Source: Nematostella vectensis (lineage: Eukaryota; Cnidaria; Anthozoa; Actiniaria; Edwardsiidae). Taken from it: a DNA stretch of 60,000 bases. The stretch covers positions 8,172,001-8,232,000 of the forward strand of contig NC_064034.1 of NCBI RefSeq assembly GCF_932526225.1, written 5' to 3'. A program made the translations under genes and the position numbers. The notes below the pieces were generated by a model, which ran no database searches, was not told where the DNA came from, and saw only the letters and a list, made by a program, of their open reading frames with translations. This document shows, one piece after another, positions 38,901 to 52,400 of the stretch (position 1 is its first letter; the number at the start of each line of letters is the position of its first letter).

Positions 38901-41900
38901 TTGTAGGGGTTCGTCAAATTTCCTTATCTCGAGATCAAGACGTTTACAGATAACGCAAAAAGACATCATAGTAGGCACTGATTGATATTAGGAAAAGTTC
39001 GTCTAGTTTTGAGGAAAACAATGTAAGAGGCGCAAAGTTAAAAGCCTCTCTTCCGGTCGCATTTGCATCTGATAATCGCGGATTAAAGGAGACCATCGTT
39101 CGTCTGCTGTCTGAATATAGCGCGTCGTTTTAAGCTCTAGGGCTGGGTGCTTAGAAAAGCCTTTTAGTCATCCAACCGTAAACAATACTTTCTGCAGCTG
39201 TCAATCATCTTAGACAATTCTATCGATACCCCAAGGTATGGCCTAAATAAGGAATTAGGAACGACCTCTTTCGCCCCGACGGCGGATGGAAGATAAGAAA
39301 TACAAGTCTTGAGTAACTTCTGAATTCATTCGAATTCAAGCGTTGTTGAAGGAACATTTATTTATAACATACATATATACACATATTTATGAGGCTCAAA
39401 GGGGGCCTTTTTATCCGTGATTCGGACCATCTAGCTCTCTCATTAATACCGTATGATCTGACTCGAGTCCAGTCTATCGGTGACCATGGAGGCATATTTG
39501 ATGCCATTGTTGTCTGTGATTCTGCCAAAATCATGGGAAAACGATGAAGTTGAAATAATGCGCGTCAGTCGTAAGCCGTATCCCGTCCCGCCACTGTAGA
39601 TCTCTTATTTGAACTTGTCCTTAGCGTGCCCAGACAATGAGTCATGCAGTCTGTCACAGACCCCGGTAGGAGAAACATCCGGTATACGAGGTTTACATGT
39701 GTTTAGAGATTTTCTTTGTCTATTGGTATCCATCTGTAGCCCCCTAGCATGGCGTGTTTACTACGACGGGGACATGCCTTAAAGACCAAGCACTCTTTGT
39801 GGGTGCTTCCTAAATGTCCCATGACATGCCCAGCCAGTGAGTATGACACTGTCGTGTTTATCCACACCTCAGAGCCAACAGTACACAGATCTGAAGTACG
39901 GGATTTAGATACATTTCTCAGTTTTATCATCCCGAATGGTTTCGTCTTTGGACGTCGCGTGACAGTTACATCTGTAAGATGTTTTAGTAATGAGTCCAGA
40001 TGGGTTAATTAGCGCCCCTTCAAGATAACATCTTCATTGCAACTGCATGGGTCTAATGTTTATAGACGCGAGTGGGGTGCGCATGGATGAGACAGATCTA
40101 GCACGGGACTGGTGCGTAATCTCGTAGAGACTGTCAAATCACGCGCTTGTCATGTCCGAACCTATTTGACTGCGTTGCACGCAAACATCGCCAAGGGTAT
40201 ACGGTCGGGAATATCTGCATTGGAAAAACCGTGAAGCATGTATAAGTGCCGGGAATAACTTGACGCTGTGAATGGAATTCTTAGACGTGTCTAAGAGCCA
40301 GAAATTCTTGGACACCATTATAACTCGCGGAATTTCTAGAGATGGCATGCGTGTTGCTGTCAATCAAAACTCCCATTAGGGTTAAACAGTCTCTTAATAA
40401 AACAGAGAAATGCCTTCCTGATGTTTTATTCGTCCGTTGCGTGCAGCCTGAGTCCAATTAGGTTTAGCCTTTATTTGCCTGTCGGCTCTGTACAGGGAGG
40501 AAGACAAGTGTTAAATAGCCATGGTGGTGAAGCAATTAGTACGCTACCCTTCCTATACTGTGAGCGATATCTTTAGACAATCACGGTCTCCTCCAGTGAT
40601 CTGTGGCCAAATGAGTCTGGCACACTCATACGAGGCTTCCTTTGCGTACCACGCGCGTCGGAGACCGTGGGAAAACACGGCCAGCGTTAGCCCGCCGGTC
40701 CGAGATATTTGTTTTCTAGACGACTATCGTGTTTGGAGACAAATAAGAAAGTGTATCACATACACATGCCGCGGTTCGCTGTTGACTCGCGCGTAAGATG
40801 CTCTATTGTTTAAGTGACATCCAACTTCACGCTCTTTCTTTTGGTCCTGCCGCGCACTGCGAGTAAACACGAAATCTGACAACCAGAACAAATTCCGCTA
40901 GAAAGCATCTTGCTGGATAAAATGGATGTCTATAGAAGTTGTTAAAAGACGGATGGGTGTAGTTTACGTGAAATTCACGTTATGGTCCATTATGGTCCCG
41001 CCGTTAGTCAGTGCAAGAGCAAAATCATCAATCAAAGCGACTGTTTGTTTTTCTTGCATTTCATAACATGGTAATAGCACAGTTAAAAGGAGATACCTTA
41101 AGTTGTTCCAATACACAATATTCGCAATACTGAAGGGGGAAAGGGGGAGGAGGGGGTAGGGATTTGTTGGTGCATATCAAGCAATTTCCAGTCATAGTAT
41201 TCCTATGTGCCAAACCACATCAGGGGCAAGCTGGGTTGCTTCAGCTTCTTTGTTTTCCATGTATACTCAAAATGGACGCTAAGCTTAACCCAGCTGCCCT
41301 CTATGGGCAAACAGAAGCTGGCCGAATACATTAAACCAGTGACTATACAAGTGTTATCTCTTGTGAATAAGTGATGTGGGATAAGTAGGAGTAAAACGCT
41401 TACGCTTCTTCATTACACAAACGACACCTGATGCAGCGAAATCATATTGGAGTCTCTTTAAACCGGATCTATGTGATACGAATCGAAACCTAAGAGATAT
41501 TATCTCACCATACATTTACTTACAATGTTTAAACTGACTCTAGTGGAAATTAAAATACATTCTCAGACAAGAAAGCTTAATCTTTAAGACAAGTATTATT
41601 GCTGGCAGATTTAAAAAAATATTCTTATTAAGGCGCTGTTGTCATGGTAACCAAAGAATAAGACGCCGGACGACGAGTTTCGAAAGTGACTCACTCCTTC
41701 GATAAGTGAATTATCCGTCTTGTTATGGCTTGCCCAGTACGATAGGAACAAATAGATTGTACTGAAGGCTGAAGCCATAACTTGGCGCAGGATATAATTT
41801 CCTGAGCTGATACGAATTGTTTAATATAATGATTCTCACTTCTTGGACTGAACTGGAAAAGCATTTGAAACAACTTCGGCATAAACAAAGCCTTTTATTA

Positions 41901-44900
41901 TCTCAGTGAACCAAAAACAGGCTATATCCTTCGGGATTTTATCGAAATCCATAAGCTAACATACTAGATTTAATTCTCATTAAAGATGTTCTGTATGTGA
42001 GCCTTGTGCTTTCGCGGATTATCAGGCATATCCGTCTAACGCGCGTGATCCCATAAACGAAACCGAATGGTTCAAGTCTGAGCGATTACCGTGATCTACA
42101 AGGGAGGTTATGACAGGAGAATACAAACGCTAGCACTAAAGCGCGACACTTTTCCCTGGGTGAAAAACGTCTAGTTTTGATAACATCGCTTCATTAGTTG
42201 CTTATTTTTACGAGTTGCCAATCGGAGGCGATATTGCGCGGCGGGGCACTTGAGCGTATAAGTCGTCATTGTGCGCGCACCTCCGGTGGATAATTGTTCT
42301 GATGCTCAACATTTAGTGCTTTATCGCGCGCCTAATAATACCTCAGAGTTTATGCCATCAACTGACCGCCGCGCCGAGGTGTGAAAGCTTGCCTCAGATG
42401 TGTGTCCTGGTCGTGCGCTCGCTCACTCTTCGCGGATGCTTTGCTCGTTGTGACACGGTGCTGCAGGGAGTTATTTGACGTCAACCTGGCTCTCTCTTTA
42501 CGTAAGTGATCTTACAAGTGACTTCTTGAGTCGGCTTTTTGTTAACCCTTTAGGCGAATCATTGCGCTTTTGGCATATTTCTAAATATCTTCTCTTTTAA
42601 ATTCTCCGCTTTGCGTCCATCTCGTGTAGGTATTTTTAGCTTTATTAAGAGTTCCATACCCATCGTCTTGCTGCTAAGTTGGCCTTATGCGAGTCCTTGC
42701 GAAGGCGTTCGCTCTCTCTAGTATAGATATCTCAGTGGTTCAGGTCGATCACATCACAACCAGCGCAGCGTATAATAGTGAACACGGAATGATTCACATA
42801 ATTCTCATCGCGCGGACACTTTGTAGGCACTCTCTCTACACGGATATTATGGTGAAACAGGTGGAATATCCTCAAGTAGTTCCCCTCATCTAGCGACCCA
42901 CACGAACTCGCCCTTCTGTTGATAAGGTTAGGCTATTACCTTCGTAGGGGGCTCCACACATTGTTATCCGTAGTATGCAAGTGGCGAGCTGCCTTATAAC
43001 AGAATCGCTATATACCATACTCCGACGCATCATTGCTTAAAGCGCCGAAAACGGCGGAAGAAACAGCGCGGCCCATTGAAGTTCCGCAAATGCTACATTT
43101 GATATTTTGGATAGATATTACTTTAACTATAGTCAAGATTTTAAGCGTCTGATGATGCTTCGCAAATACTATCTAAGCACAGTATCAAGCATTATTTTAT
43201 TATCATGTTAGATTTAAACGAACATTTATTTCGATGTTGAGTTCCCCAAAGCGCGCTATTAAAATCTAGGTTATTTGTTGATTAGAATTGAACCCTATTT
43301 TTTTTATCTGCGGAAGTTAATTACACGGTGTTTTCTTCTCTAGTGCAATTACATCGGGAATAATTTCCAGTAATACGCTTGTATTTATAGTTTACAGCCT
43401 TAAGTTAAAGCTTAGTCTTATCTATATGAGTCGCGTTATCAGGCCGCAAAGCTTCTAACTAGAGGGTGTTTTTTGAGGAGTATCGCTTAGAGCGATAGCG
43501 CGCGATTCGATCTGTGGAAAGCGGCGTGGTAGGGTCATGCTGGGGCGGGAAATAGCCATCCTAAATTTCGCTTTTAAATGGCAAAAACAAATGCTTAATG
43601 GAGATCCCGCTAACGTTTATCGGAAAGGCCTCAATACAAACACTCCATTAAAAACTCTTCTCCTTGTGGTCTTTCCAGAGAGGATAATAATTAACGTTAT
43701 TAGAAAAAGGAGTCGGCTGCATTTCAGCTAGAGAAAATTGTTCTAAGCGACATTAGGGCTTATGACCGGCTGACCAATTATAACAAAAATAGAAAATTGA
43801 AAAAATGTGGATTTGAGGTTATAACCACTTCAGTGTTAAAACTGAGTAATTCAAATGTCTCTACGCTGATGTATGCTTGTTCCGAATCTTTGTCGAAATT
43901 CTATGATGAAAATGAATGTTTATGTTATCTTGTGAATTAGGCATTTTAAGTTTCGGTAAAGTACAAAAAATTGTCTCGACCATACTCAAATCAGGTCTTG
44001 CGTTGTAATGACAAACTAGTGTCATAAACTCTTTTGTAAACAATTTAATTTAAGAAAATATCAACGGTAAACAATGAGCGTACATGATTACTAGCTATTG
44101 ATTTATATGATTTATTAGATTTTGGGCAAACCGGACATAAAGTAACCCATGAGGCAAATAGATGGAAGACTTTTAAAGTGTACCTTCATGTACCCTACGA
44201 TTTCGATGCCGTATTTTTTATCTCTTTTTTCGTTTCTTGGTGTCGGAGCTCTGGGGGGCAATCTTTGGTTCAATTTATCATTGCGATCGAGGCGGGGATC
44301 TAACGTTCTAACAACTCGGAGTTTAGAGAATAGTCGTAGAATAGTGCGTATTTCGACTTTTACCGCAAAATTTACAGTTTCATCTCAGCACAGCTACAGT
44401 AATTGAAGCTATTAGTCGGCACAGGTCCCATAGAACAAATGCTAAGGATTAAGTAATCGCCTTCTTTTGTCTTGGTTTTGGGAAATCATTGTCCTTGACT
44501 ACACTTCAAAAGGAATAACTAATTTGCCGCAACAGGATAGCTCAAACAAGCGAGAAATGAAACGTTTTGAGTTTGCACTATGGAAACAAAATCTCATCAC
44601 GGTACAAACCAAATTGTCATTTTGAGGGGAGGGGATTATTAGGTTTTACAGAGCGCCGGCTAATAAGAAAATCAAACAACGCGCACTTCCCTAACTTCGC
44701 CCAATATCTGAGCGCGCTAAACTTGCGTAAAATATAAGACAAAGCAAAAAAGGAGCTATCGGTACTCAGCCTAATTACAGGCGGTCTGCTTTATGAATCC
44801 GAAAGCAGTAGAATAGGTGATTATTAGGGAGAATTAGCCAAACAGAAAATATATTAATCCTTTGACAACTATTTCATACCAAACACAAGTATTGTCTGAG

Positions 44901-45289
44901 AGAAAAATATTTTTGTTGATCTGCTGTGCGCGCTAGTCCGTTTAGGTTCTAACTACTGTCAAATGAGTTCTAAGACATCAAAATAAGATTAACAAGTGTC
45001 TTTCTTAGACTGCAGTGTGGGCAATGGAAATCTAACCACGACTGGTCATCGCTCACCAATTATCGCCTTGACACGGGCAAGTTTAATTTTGGCATTCAAT
45101 AAGAGCCGCTGAAACCGCTTATAGCAAAACAAAATATTCCACGGAGGAATGCTTAGAAGCTTTACTCCATTCCATGTGTGCTGTGGTAGTAAAGGATTGG
45201 TGACACGTAACAACGCACAGTACTCACGCCCGCTAACGCTATTACCGTATGCGTGTGTAGACAAATCTTAATTGCATTTAGTCGAGGAA

Positions 45290-45803
45290 ATTCGCGCCAA
45301 TCAGCTAGTCATATTGACCTTTCGCAGACCGTCCCTTGTAAAACGAAACATCAAAGTTTGCTTAGTCAGCCGCAGACTTGTCATGATTGATAAAAAATTC
45401 ATCCATTCTTGGTAATCAAACCGGGCAATGTTTGCAGTAAAAATTTACAGGGGGCTTTCTTGAATATCGTCTGGACTTTCCTCAATCGGGCGTGTTTGTA
45501 TTCAAATGAACAGCCTAATGAATTTCTCGCACGAATATGCCACGTTAGTTCTCGTGTGTTTCTTTGACATTTTGTGTTTTGGTTTCGCGCGTTATTCAGG
45601 AAGCGGTCTCCTTTAGCGGATGAGACCATGTGGAAATGCTGTAAACCAATGAAATCGCGCGTAGCTTGACAGGTATTGTAAGGGACATGATCTTATTTCT
45701 AGCTCCGCCTCCGAATTGTTGTCGCAAAGTTCAAAAGAGGTGCAAGTATCGGTTAACAGGCATTATTCGGTTGTTTCTTTTTTCACCGTGTGTTGCTGTG
45801 GGT
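45290..45803 (+). promoter_or_regulatory. Candidate PDZRN proximal promoter / 5' leader
   Basis: CCAAT boxes occur at about 45297 (CGCCAATCAG) and 45645 (AACCAATGAA), with GC-rich text between. The frame is open upstream of the chosen start. An in-frame ATG at 45687 would add 39 residues beginning MILFLAPPP. The sequence at 45804 (MGFDIERF) matches the usual PDZRN start, so that is preferred. Confidence 0.3.
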
Positions 45804-46496
45804 ATGGGCTTTGACATCGAGAGATTTTTGGACCCTGTAGAAGATGATTTTAAGTGTGGTATTTGTTTTGGAGTATTGGATGACCCTCTGGTAACAACCT
45901 GTGGCCATGTTTTTTGTTCTCAATGTCTTGTACATTGGATTGCAGAAAATGGGACATGTCCGCTCACATGCGAACAACTAGCAATTGACGACCTAAAGAA
46001 GATCCCGCCGTTGACCAGATTAATTTCTCTTCTCAACATTCGGTGCTGTAATTTCCAACGTGGATGTCCCGCAATTTTACGGATTGAGAGTATTCAAACA
46101 CATCAGCGTAAATGCCAATACGCAGAGGGTTTAACTTCCGGAGGCAAAATTATGGATAATTCTGATTCTCCGGAACTCTCTGTCCAAGTTGTTGTATGCG
46201 AGAAAGGTTGCGGATTACCTTTGCTTTTTCACGACTGTACGGAGCATGACTGCTTGAAAGCCCTCCAAACACACATAGCATCACTCCAAGTGAAATTAAC
46301 TAAAGTCGAACATGATAAGGAGCAACTTAGCGAGAAAACTACGTCGCGAGAGGAAACGCTACAGGACAGAATACTGAATCTGGAAAACGAACTCCATAGC
46401 TACCAGACCCAGGCATTGAATGTAGAACGCCAATTACGAGAGTACCGCTCGCAGATTGGTTATTTCCAGAAGCTATTCGAGATCAGGGGAGAGAAG
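45804..46496 (+). CDS. PDZRN3: PDZRN exon 1: RING finger, zinc fingers, coiled coil
   Basis: Encodes residues 1-231. The RING is C18-x2-C21, C33-G-H35, C38-x2-C41, C52-P-L-T-C56. The three-residue gap of the last pair (CPLTC) is typical of PDZRN rather than the commoner CPxC. TRAF-like cysteine/histidine pairs follow (CCNFQRGCPAIL, HQRKCQYAEG, CEKGCGLPLLFHDCTEHDC). A heptad-like coiled coil comes last (ALQTHIASLQVKLTKVEHDK to RQLREYRSQIGYFQKL). Donor AAG|GTGAGT at 46497. Confidence 0.93.
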
Positions 46497-49400
46497 GTGA
46501 GTTTCGTGTTTGAAGGAGTCGTGTGTGCGGTATTGATTCGTTATGGAATGCAATCAAATAATAAATGTTGTGTACGTGTTTTGGGGTTGAGCGCACTCGC
46601 TCGTCTTCGTTATCATTATGATCTATACAAAGCGCAGTATGAGGCAGTTCTACAGTTCAGCGATAGCATTACTTCTACAGCCTTCGGGCAACCACAATAG
46701 CAAATAACAACAAGACTCTATTGTTCGTGCTGGCTTGGTGCTACTCGCGGTACGAACACTCGGCTCAGCCAGTGCTTGGTCACAGAAATTAATTCAAGTC
46801 ATCAACAATTGCTACTCCGTGGAGTGTGATTCAAACTCCTGTTATAAAGCTACATTCGCGTTGTTATTTTAGCCCGACGAGCGACATTTATTAAGTTATT
46901 GGTAAATAGACTGTAGCAAGCGTATATACGGGGTTTATATGCTTTTGAATATAAACACAGATTGTTTGCGTTCTTTTATAAATTTGTAGCCGGTCGAAGA
47001 AATGGAGGTAGAGGTATTTCTGGAGCGTATCGATGGATCTCTCGGGTTCAACATCATGGGAGGCTCTGAGGTAATCAGTCTGTTTGTGAGTATACATGCG
47101 TCCACTAGAAACTCGCGAATCATACCGCTAAACTTGCGCTCTGCGGGGCTCTGCGTGCTGCCTAGTGAACATTCTTTACGTGTTCGAGACGCTACCCCCC
47201 TCTTCACCCGATGATCTCAAGACCGATTGCTGTGATTTAACCGATGAATTACTGCTATTTTACGCTCTGTGTCGGTCTATCGAGCACTGTATTGATTATG
47301 TTCGATGAGCGGAGATTTTCAAGCTTGGACTTATAGTGTGAAAAGCCTAAAACGATTAACGCCCTACCATTAAAAGAACTATCAAACAGAGTAATTTAGT
47401 TATCGTACTATGTGTGGATAATTCTGCGGAGTCTTCTTTCTTTCCGCGGAATAAAAGTTGACACGTTGTTACAGAAGGATAAATCCGGTGAACGCGCGCC
47501 TATTTGCACTCGAGATGCGCTAAGTTGGCATGTTTGTTTGGAAACGGTCTGGGGAAAACGTTAAAAGCTTCCTCTGCCCTGTTGCCATTTTTTGTGTCTA
47601 GATAAGAGATTAGAAGGCAAAAGAATGACGAAGTTGTGTACTGTGGCTCTTTGTTTCTTATAGAGCGCTTCCCTTTTTTCTCCCGGTTAGGTCGGAAGCA
47701 AAACTGCTGGGGGTGGTGGAATAGTGGTTTCTAAAATCGCCGAGGGAGGGCCAGCTTCTAAGCCCGATGGACTTCAAGTCCACGACAGAATTATCAAGGT
47801 AAGAGTTCGTTGTTGGTTTTGATACTGACAGCTCTATCAGTGAAATGCCCGTGAATCGTAGGTCGATCTGTTGTGTACGCGGGGTCACCTATACCTTATT
47901 GATCCATTGATATTATTATAGTGTAGAGTTTCGTAGCGGTTTCAGTTGATGAGCACAATGTATGTTTTTCTAGTCTTACGTCTTTGTTTTGTTGCTTTGT
48001 TACCCCGCTTTGTACTTCAAAACCTTATATCTAACTTGATATTGCCTGGATGATGCGTATTTGAGGGGTATTGATGTCGATTCAACTGAGCTTATTTGAA
48101 AGTTTCCGACTGTCAAACCTCGGATTAATGGAGTAACTATGAAAGCCATATGCTTCCGTTCTATAAGGGCACTGGTTGCAAGTTTTATAATTATCCCATG
48201 TAAACAATTTAGCTTTTAACTTGGAGTTCTTAAGTAAAAACCTAAGGAGCTCTTAGCACATTTGACGTGTCAAAAATTTTTCAACCTCGCTCAGTTTTTA
48301 AAAGTCGCTCGTGTTGTATTATGGCGAAACACAGGGCTTTCATGAATATTTTTTAACTGTTGTTTACTCCTTCAATAAGTCATTATCCTAGTTTTTGCGT
48401 AATGAAGAAGTTGAACAAAACGGTTTTTTCTGCAATTAGCCTTCGCGCTTCCCGCGGAGTTCATTTATTTCTCGGAGTTCTTTAAAATTTGAAAAGCCAT
48501 TCTGTAGCTACGGGAAGCAAGTGATTGTGTCACGCGATTGGCTAAGTCGTTACGAGGTTTCACTTAGTTTGAATAACTATGGCTGAAGGCAATTTTATTT
48601 CTGTGTGTTTTCGTCCACCTGTATGGCTTCGCAAAATAAATTGCCTTTGTGTAGGCGAGTCGTAGTTTCGTTGTTTTCTCTGGCACAAGGCGTTTATCGG
48701 AAATTACTCTTTCAAAGAATCAATTTATGACGTGTGTATATTTCCCCTGGAGTAAGTTACGATGTCGATGAAAATTTTAGAAATTAAATTTAGCATAGTT
48801 TTACGGGATCAAGTGGAGATATTTACACCATAACAACGAACAAAGTCAAATCAGTCTTGCTGAGACCTATTAATTTCTTGTGGAATTTTCCAAACAGAAG
48901 GATGTTATGGTTTTTAATTCATCAACGTGCAGCCGAGGGCCGGATACGCGAAGCTTCAGGGGAAATTGGACGCATAACCCGGCATCTTTTCTGCGCGTTT
49001 ATGAAGTCGGTACTATGTTTTGTATGAACTTTCAAGCCTTTGTTGTCAGGACAATATATATGTATGAAAATATACCCTAGGATTCGATACTTCATTACCA
49101 TTCTGCGCTTTCAACAAATGTCAGACAGATTCTATGGGGGACATAGACTGGCCTCTGTTATGATATTCGGCAAAATTAATTCATTTGTCTATCAACTTTC
49201 TCCTGATACTAAACCATAAGCCTTGGGAGTATTGTATTACAGCAAGCTCTCTGAGTAGTTGGGGGATTTAATTCTGTCAAAATTCAGATTCCTCTTGAGC
49301 CATGATGGCATCTAAGATATTCTTTGAGAGTGAATAAGAGTCTTCTGAGAAATTTAAAGTGTGCTCGAAGCTCAATATTAAGCTTTGTTTACAAGGAAAC

Positions 49401-52400
49401 ATCTCTAAGTGATATTGAAAATGACTGCATTTTTCTTGTTCTCTGTTGAGTTGTGACCGTCTGGTTTTTACATTAAAGTGCCTTGTCAACCACAGGATTT
49501 TCCTTTGCCCTCAAAAATCTGAACAGAGTCCTTTAATCATAATTCTTTAAAATATAGAATGTGTAGTCAGGTTATTGTCATTCTATAGTAGTTAACAGCA
49601 AAACCACATCTGAAAACAGTTTTACTTGTCTTTAATAGTGATTTATTTTTTCTTTCACAAAGAATTTCTTAAACTAAAATCACAAATATAGGTGATGTGT
49701 TGGTGGTTTTCCTGTGTATGGTCTAATTTAGTGGTTGTAACACCTGATGTTCGACTCTAGCTTGTCTTTGTAGTCAAAATATATATTTTTCATTTCACTC
49801 TATTTCCACATTCTCACTTCACGTTCTTTGTATAGTGAATTCTACCAGACTAGATAAATTCAGAATAAGATATAATTCATTGACACGTTTGGCAGAAACA
49901 AAGTTTATTACATTTGTTTTTGTTTTCAGCAGGAATTGATTACCCAGTGACACTGATGTATGATTCATACATCTTTCTTTGTTTTATTTTGTTTTATTTA
50001 TATATTGAAGTTAAATAATATACACAGAGTACTACATATCACATCATTTGCTACAAGGATCTCTTTTCAGTGGTGTACAAACTTGTACATTTTTACTGTT
50101 TATATCAAGCTTAATGAACTTTTAAGAGATATTTTAGTCCTGAATTGCTATTCTTTATTTTAACAAACCTTAATAAGAATCCTTTACTGTGTAAGCAATA
50201 AACAATAGTTTTCAAATAATGTTTTCTACAATATTTTAATATCAAAGTCTCCCCATGATTTTCAATACTCAGCTGTGATGCAGGTGGTCAAACTTTATGC
50301 ACTCATGATAATTAATCCAGAAAGAAATAGCATATAGATCTGCTTAAGATACATAAGATTGCTTTTCTGTTTTTTTTTTTTTCAAGCTTTCAGTTTTTTT
50401 TTACATGTGTGATGTTCAAACCCAGTTGCTAATAATATACTCTGTGAAAACTTTGTGTTCTTAATTAATATAACTTTTCACACATTTCTGGCATATGCTG
50501 AATTTATTGCAAAAACTCATAATATAACTGTGTACTTTAGGTTTACAACAATTCATGATTTTAATATATTTTCATAAAATGCTACCAAGCTTCCAATATT
50601 ACCTTAGTACAACAAATAAGAAACATTGTCCCAATATTTTCTTGTCCTCAAAAAATGTAAAATTAATACACACATAGAGGATCTAGCCATTGAATTGTGC
50701 CCATTATTTTCTTACCATGCCAGATGGTGATTATAAGCTTCTGCTAGTTTTTATTAGAAAAAAAGCTGTTTGTTTGGGGTTAATTATTTTCCTTAGACAT
50801 TATTTCAGTTTTTCAATTTTACCATATGAAACATAGACGTTTTTTCAGGTAATTTTTACACAGTTAGGTTTCAATCATAGTTAGATTGCATGTGAGATAA
50901 AGGGTATTTTATTTGACAGGATAAAGAAATAATGTTTTTTTGTCTTTTTTCTATCTGATTTTAGATCTTAACTTATTCATGCAAATAAGCTAATCCATAA
51001 GAGATGTTCTTAGTTGAGTTTTTAAGATTATTATGATATGTTGGTTAGGATGAGTAATAATGCAAAACTACTTCAATTATTTATTGGCACTATTCTTCTA
51101 CATACAGCTGGAGGAGACATCCATTCTTTTAAAGTTTTCTCAATTTGGGTAAAACTGACTAGCACTAAATTATTTAAAAACACCGCCCACTGATGATTAA
51201 CAGAATGAGGTCAGAGGTATTAGAATAGACAAAAAAATTATGTACAATATTGAGCAATCAAGCTTTCCTACATCTAATAATCCCCATATTTTCCTGACCA
51301 TTATCAGTCTAATGCCTTTTTCTTTACTTTTGTAAATTGAACTAAAATGAAGAATGAAGCCAAGTAACCACTGATCCCCTGTGTTAGATTCATGTCTTTC
51401 AAATGGTTGACAGCTTTCTCATATCTATATTGGTTAGTCATATTTTTAGGTTACTTGCAAACATGTTCTAATAGCACCTTATAATTAAACTGGATTTTTT
51501 TCTAATTTTTAATTTGGAAGAGGCAATATGGTTTAACTATATTTTGCACTGTTTGAATTTTGACCTCATTTTTTTTACTTTAAAGGATATTTTTTGTTAG
51601 ACAAAAGCTCTTTATTTTTTATTAGTTTTTTTTCCTTGCCTTCTCCACTCTCTAGGTAAGCTGTTTAAGGAGTCAAGATTACCTAAGAGTTAAAAATCCA
51701 TCCCTGGAAGGGCCATATCATTTACGTTTTTCCACTTTTAAAGCTGAGAATAATAAAGGAAATTATGGGAAATATCTTGAATTTTGAAAACCCACAATTG
51801 TTTTGTTCTTTAATTCCATTGAATAAGTGAATATTTATTTTTTTAATTTTGTTGCTTATGTTGCTTTTGTTGGATATGCAATTTGACAGTTATGGTCTAC
51901 TTTTTTAAAAAGATGTACATCCTTTGATGTTATGTTCTTATTCTAACTATAATGAAAATGCACTCAAATACTACAGAGAGACACATTGCTGAATTTCTAT
52001 TGACAAGTGCTAGTTAATCATTTCCTGATGATATGGATAGCTTATATTTGATATTTGATATTCATGTGTGTGTTATGGCTTTACCACCCGGCCAAACTTG
52101 TATGGGAGATGTTAGACTCACTGTCTCTAATATATAGCATTGGGTAGCTTTTATCCTGACAAGAGGATTGACATTCCAAGAAATACACTTTTCAAATGAG
52201 ATGATTAGGAACTTAACGATTATTGTTTTTGTTGCAAATAATGGAAAGTGTTTATTATATGTATCTTTTTTCAGATAGAATATCTGTTAGCGAAAAGCTG
52301 TTATTTTGGAATGTGGTCAACTGTTAATTAAATCAGAACCTGAACCCCTGCATTGGTTCATTTCGCAATGAGTGACGCCTTAGACGCGAATGATATCTTA

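Larger units (their letters stand above)
29274..45289. other. Large gene-free region between CELSR and PDZRN
   Basis: About 16 kb with no exon I can support on either strand. No AATAAA occurs close to the CELSR stop; the first clear one is at 31439. CpG is frequent, especially around 38-45 kb. Candidate single signals (30770, 36643, 42502) are listed separately. It may include the CELSR 3' UTR, enhancers, or 5' untranslated exons of PDZRN. Confidence 0.5.

Noticed and set aside
40521-40796. A 91-codon intergenic open frame
   Set aside because: No recognisable domain or splice context; length expected by chance in a GC-richer stretch.
29274-45289. tRNA, rRNA or CRISPR features
   Set aside because: No cloverleaf arms with the GGTTCRA T-loop pattern, no rRNA-like sequence and no regularly spaced direct repeats were seen; this is an animal nuclear locus.
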